Assembly (NCBI GenBank): GCA_020216655.1
Contig: JAIWNU010000175.1
Coordinates: 1 to 9,492 of the forward strand
Direction of reading: 5' to 3'
Length of the DNA stretch: 9,492 bases
From: Treponema sp.
Lineage (GTDB): Bacteria > Spirochaetota > Spirochaetia > Treponematales > Breznakiellaceae
This document shows, piece after piece, positions 7,164 through 9,492 of this stretch. The notes under the pieces were generated by a model. That model saw nothing but the letters and a program-made list of their open reading frames with translations, was not told the origin of the DNA and made no database searches. Position 1 is the first letter of the stretch; each line of letters begins with the position of its first letter. Both the position numbers and the translations under genes were made by a program.

Positions 7164-8438
7164 TTAAATTACCGTTCCTGGGTACAGGACAGCGTTCTTC
7201 GGAATAACGATAATGCCATCCACGATATGGTAGTGGCCGTAGTCTCCGTCGGTCCTGTTAAGGTCATCTATACCGATACGGCAGCCTTCGCCGATCCGGG
7301 CGTTCTTATCGATAATAGCACCCTTTACAATGGTTCCCTTTCCTATTCCTACATCGGGGAGCCGTCCTTCAGCGTTCTGACGCTTCTGCTCCTCCGATTC
7401 ATAAAAGTCGGCGCCCATACAAACCACCCCATTCAGGCTTGCTCCCGATTCTATGATGGTGCGGATACCGACGATGGAATTGGATATCGACGCGTTAGTA
7501 ATGATACACCCTTCTGCCGCTATGGACTGGTTCATATTACTGAAATTCATTTTGGAGGGCGGCAGATTCCGCATATGGGTATAGATGGGGGCCTTTTCAT
7601 CGTAGAAATCGAACTTAGGCTTTAAGCTGGTAAGATCCAAATTTGCTTCGTAGAAGTTTTTTATGGTTCCGATATCTTCCCAGTAACCGTCGTAAATATA
7701 TGCATTAACCTTCTTTTTACCGATCAGGGAGGGAATGATTTCTTTACCGAAATCGGTGTAATCGTTATCCAGGCTTGCTTCCATGGCTTGGGCGTCAAAC
7801 ACATAAATACCCATGGAGGCAAGGTAGTCTTTTCCCTTTGTTCTGCGGTCCTGGAGCAATTCAGAAGGAATCTTAAAATCGCTAATATCCTTTACCGGTC
7901 CCGGTTTTTCCAAAAATTCGGTGATTTCGTTTTTCTTATTGGCCTTCAGGATGCCAAGCTGGCTGGCGTCTTCCCGGGTAACCGCGGTACAGGCAATGGT
8001 AACCTCAGCTCCCGAATCCTTATGCTGTTTCAGGAGTTCCTGCAAATCCATCCGGTACAGCTGATCCCCCGAAAGAATCAGGTAATGGCTTGGATTCTGG
8101 GTTCTAAAATGGATAAAGTTTTTGCGGACCGCATCGGCAGTCCCTTCGTACCAGCCAGAATGTTCAAAGGTTTGTTCCGCTGCGAGGATCTCTACAAAAC
8201 CCCGGGAAAAGGAGTCGAATGAATAGGTATGGGCCACATGCATATGGAGGGATGCTGAGTTGAACTGGGTCAGAATATAGATTTTCCTGAGATTCGAGTT
8301 GATGCAGTTAGAAATAGGAATATCCACCAGCCTGTATTTTCCGCCAAAGGGAACAGCCGGTTTTGCCCGTGATTGGGTGAGTGGGAATAACCGGGTTCCT
8401 TTCCCTCCACCTAGTACAATGGAAAGTACCTGAGACAT
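7164..8438 (-). CDS. glgC: Glucose-1-phosphate adenylyltransferase (ADP-glucose pyrophosphorylase)
   Basis: A 424-residue enzyme that makes ADP-glucose from ATP and glucose-1-phosphate, the committed step of bacterial glycogen synthesis. The N-terminal nucleotidyltransferase domain shows GGGKGTRLFPLT (10-21), the Pro-Ala-Val-Pro-Phe-Gly-Gly-Lys-Tyr-Arg segment (27-36), Gly-Thr-Ala-Asp-Ala (99-103), the catalytic Asp124 in Ser-Gly-Asp-Gln-Leu-Tyr-Arg-Met-Asp, Phe-Leu-Glu-Lys-Pro (175-179) and Tyr-Trp-Glu-Asp-Ile-Gly-Thr (252-258). From about residue 300 the repeating Ile/Val/Gly pattern is the left-handed beta-helix involved in oligomerisation and allosteric control. Length is normal for the family. 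AGGAGGAG at about 8443-8450 (- strand) fixes the ATG at 8438. The gene stands alone on its strand, with its own promoter and terminator, convergent to the clpC run and divergent from the helicase. No other glycogen genes are in the window. Confidence 0.96.
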   Translation of the reverse strand: MSQVLSIVLGGGKGTRLFPLTQSRAKPAVPFGGKYRLVDIPISNCINSNLRKIYILTQFNSASLHMHVAHTYSFDSFSRGFVEILAAEQTFEHSGWYEGTADAVRKNFIHFRTQNPSHYLILSGDQLYRMDLQELLKQHKDSGAEVTIACTAVTREDASQLGILKANKKNEITEFLEKPGPVKDISDFKIPSELLQDRRTKGKDYLASMGIYVFDAQAMEASLDNDYTDFGKEIIPSLIGKKKVNAYIYDGYWEDIGTIKNFYEANLDLTSLKPKFDFYDEKAPIYTHMRNLPPSKMNFSNMNQSIAAEGCIITNASISNSIVGIRTIIESGASLNGVVCMGADFYESEEQKRQNAEGRLPDVGIGKGTIVKGAIIDKNARIGEGCRIGIDDLNRTDGDYGHYHIVDGIIVIPKNAVLYPGTVI

Positions 8439-8480
8439 GATGCTCCTCCTGAAGTTTTATTTGCACCGTCCTTTTCTCCT

Positions 8481-8509
8481 AGTATAAGGTGAGATATTCC
8501 ATCTGTCGA
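8481..8509 (-). promoter_or_regulatory. Predicted sigma70-type promoter of glgC
   Basis: On the - strand, TCGACA (complement of 8504-8509, 5 of 6 to TTGACA) and TATACT (complement of 8481-8486, 5 of 6 to TATAAT) are separated by exactly 17 bp. Transcription would start near 8474, giving a leader of about 35 bases that contains the AGGAGGAG ribosome-binding site. The hexamers and spacing are as good as a consensus promoter gets without experiment. Confidence 0.65.
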
Positions 8510-8517
8510 TACTTTCT

Positions 8518-8526
8518 TGTTATAAT
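8518..8526 (+). promoter_or_regulatory. Extended -10 promoter of the helicase gene
   Basis: TGTTATAAT is a perfect extended -10 element (TGnTATAAT). The best -35 candidate at the right distance, TTCCAT near 8497-8502, is poor, as is common for extended -10 promoters. With the usual 6-base discriminator the start site falls at 8533, the A of the helicase ATG. The segment overlaps the upstream part of the glgC promoter on the other strand. Confidence 0.55.
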
Positions 8527-8532
8527 TCTTTT

Positions 8533-9492
8533 ATGAATAACGATCACGCTCCCAATCAAGCGTACGCCCAAGCGAACGCTCAAGCTAACGCCCAAGCGAA
8601 CGCTCAAGTTAACGCTCAAGCGTACGCTCTGGATATATTACTCACCAATCCTGCATTTGCGGACCATATTGTTCTTGAAAAAAGAATCCCCGCCGCACCT
8701 GCTGTTACGGTGCCAATACCAGAAGAGGTGGATCCGCGGCTGAGAGCCGCGCTCGAAGGCCGGGGTATCCGCGAATTGTATACCCACCAGGCGGAGGTGT
8801 GGAATTGTGTGCGCAAGGGTGAGCATACGGTGGTGGTAACTCCTACCGCATCAGGGAAAACCCTCTGCTATAATTTGCCTACTTTGCAGGCCCTGCTGGA
8901 GGATGAACACGCCCGGGCCTTGTATCTTTTTCCGACCAAGGCCCTATCCCAGGACCAGCAGGCAGAACTGAACGAACTGGTGGACGGCAAAGCGGGTAAG
9001 CTCCCCATCAAGGTGTGTACCTACGACGGTGATACCCCCGATTCATTAAGGCTTGCGGCCCGGGACACGGGGCGGATTATCGTTTCAAATCCGGATATGC
9101 TCCATGCGGGTATATTGCCAAACCACCCCAAGTGGATAAAGTTTTTTTCACGCCTCACCTATGTGGTGATCGATGAGGCCCATACCTATCGGGGTGTTTT
9201 CGGCAGCCATGTGGCCAATGTGCTGAGGCGGCTTTTCCGGATTGCCGCTTTTTACGGTGCTCATCCGGTGGTGATCCTTTGCTCCGCCACTATCGGCAAT
9301 CCCAAGGAATTGGCCGAAAGCCTCATCGGTATGCCGGTAGCTCTGGTGGATAAAAATGGAGCTCCCCGGGGAGAAAAGCGGGTAATCCTGTATAATCCGC
9401 CATTGGTTGATGCGGTGCAGGGAATCAGACGCAGTGTGGTTACCGAAAGCCGCCGATGGACCGTAGCGCTCCTTAAGGCGGGAATTAAAACC
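8533..9492 (+). CDS. mrfA: MrfA/YprA-type DExH-box helicase, N-terminal part (runs off the window)
   Basis: The frame is open from ATG 8533 to the window edge (320 residues). Helicase motifs in order: Gln86 of a Leu-Tyr-Thr-His-Gln Q-type motif, Walker A TPTASGKT (103-110), Phe-Pro-Thr-Lys-Ala-Leu (133-138), Tyr-Asp-Gly-Asp-Thr (164-168), DEAH (214-217) and Ser-Ala-Thr (251-253). The Leu-Tyr-Thr-His-Gln followed by TPTASGKT and Leu-Cys-Tyr-Asn-Leu-Pro pattern is characteristic of MrfA (YprA), a 3'-5' DNA helicase related to yeast Hrq1 that repairs mitomycin-type lesions in Bacillus. The second RecA domain and the expected C-terminal DUF1998 zinc region lie outside, so the subfamily rests on RecA1 only. 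Residues 9-32 are a Gln/Ala/Asn/Tyr low-complexity insert encoded by tandem repeats, not expected in the family. No Shine-Dalgarno precedes the ATG, and no other in-frame ATG, GTG or TTG lies between it and the conserved region that begins near residue 33. Confidence 0.85.
   Translation, partial: MNNDHAPNQAYAQANAQANAQANAQVNAQAYALDILLTNPAFADHIVLEKRIPAAPAVTVPIPEEVDPRLRAALEGRGIRELYTHQAEVWNCVRKGEHTVVVTPTASGKTLCYNLPTLQALLEDEHARALYLFPTKALSQDQQAELNELVDGKAGKLPIKVCTYDGDTPDSLRLAARDTGRIIVSNPDMLHAGILPNHPKWIKFFSRLTYVVIDEAHTYRGVFGSHVANVLRRLFRIAAFYGAHPVVILCSATIGNPKELAESLIGMPVALVDKNGAPRGEKRVILYNPPLVDAVQGIRRSVVTESRRWTVALLKAGIKT
8557..8628 (+). repeat. Six tandem copies of a 12-bp unit inside the helicase start
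   Basis: The unit is CAAGCGAACGCT. Copies 2 and 4 are identical to it, copies 1, 3 and 5 differ at two bases each, and copy 6 at one. Each copy encodes Gln-Ala/Val-Asn/Tyr-Ala, so copy-number change keeps the frame. The copies with TAC in the third codon contain the near or perfect palindrome AGCGTACGCT (8619-8628). Similarity at synonymous positions points to fairly recent tandem duplication. Confidence 0.9.

Noticed and set aside
7227..8222. + strand frames of 132 and 144 codons inside glgC
   Set aside because: They are antisense to conserved GlgC motifs, overlap the gene completely and show no recognisable domain.
8557..8628. The 12-bp repeats as a CRISPR array or replication-origin iterons
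   Set aside because: Units are directly abutting without spacers and too short for CRISPR, and they lie in frame inside a gene with no AT-rich unwinding region or DnaA-box consensus nearby.
8616..8826. Two short - strand frames opposite the helicase start
   Set aside because: They are antisense to the repeat and Q-motif region, lack a ribosome-binding site, and fit no family.

Overview
This 9.5 kb window is bacterial chromosome with dense, mostly co-directional genes. The most likely source is a Treponema-like spirochaete of moderate GC content. This is inferred from overall protein character and the mix of genes, not from any rRNA or marker gene, so the genus is a soft call.

Region 1 (1-7041, + strand) looks like one transcription unit of seven genes with gaps or overlaps of only -8 to +17 bp. 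It holds the tail of an FtsX/LolE-type ABC permease, mcsA, an mcsB homologue, clpC, a fumarylacetoacetate-hydrolase (FAH) family enzyme, a class V PLP-dependent enzyme and a Cys-type glutathione peroxidase. mcsA-mcsB-clpC is the Firmicutes-type arginine-phosphorylation/ClpCP quality-control module, here without ctsR. The mcsB product keeps the phosphagen-kinase fold signature but has lost nearly every catalytic and nucleotide-binding residue recognisable by eye. It looks like a pseudokinase. McsA (zinc fingers and UVR domain) and ClpC (two complete AAA+ modules, ClpP-docking loop) look intact. Downstream, the FAH and class V genes are translationally coupled (TAATG), followed by a two-cysteine, probably thioredoxin-dependent peroxidase. 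The unit therefore joins protein quality control to small-molecule and redox enzymes.

Region 2 (7042-8532) is convergent to the first unit. It holds glgC (ADP-glucose pyrophosphorylase) on the - strand, with a clear intrinsic terminator after it and a good sigma70-type promoter in front of it.

Region 3 (8533-9492, + strand) is the N-terminal part of an MrfA/YprA-type DExH helicase that runs off the window. It starts with six copies of a 12-bp tandem repeat encoding a Gln/Ala/Asn-rich stretch. A perfect extended -10 element sits so that transcription should begin at the ATG itself, so the message is probably leaderless. The helicase and glgC promoters are divergent and physically overlap.

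The strongest candidate for undescribed biology is the degenerate McsB between intact McsA and ClpC. It suggests a non-kinase, adaptor-type version of the McsA/McsB/ClpC system.
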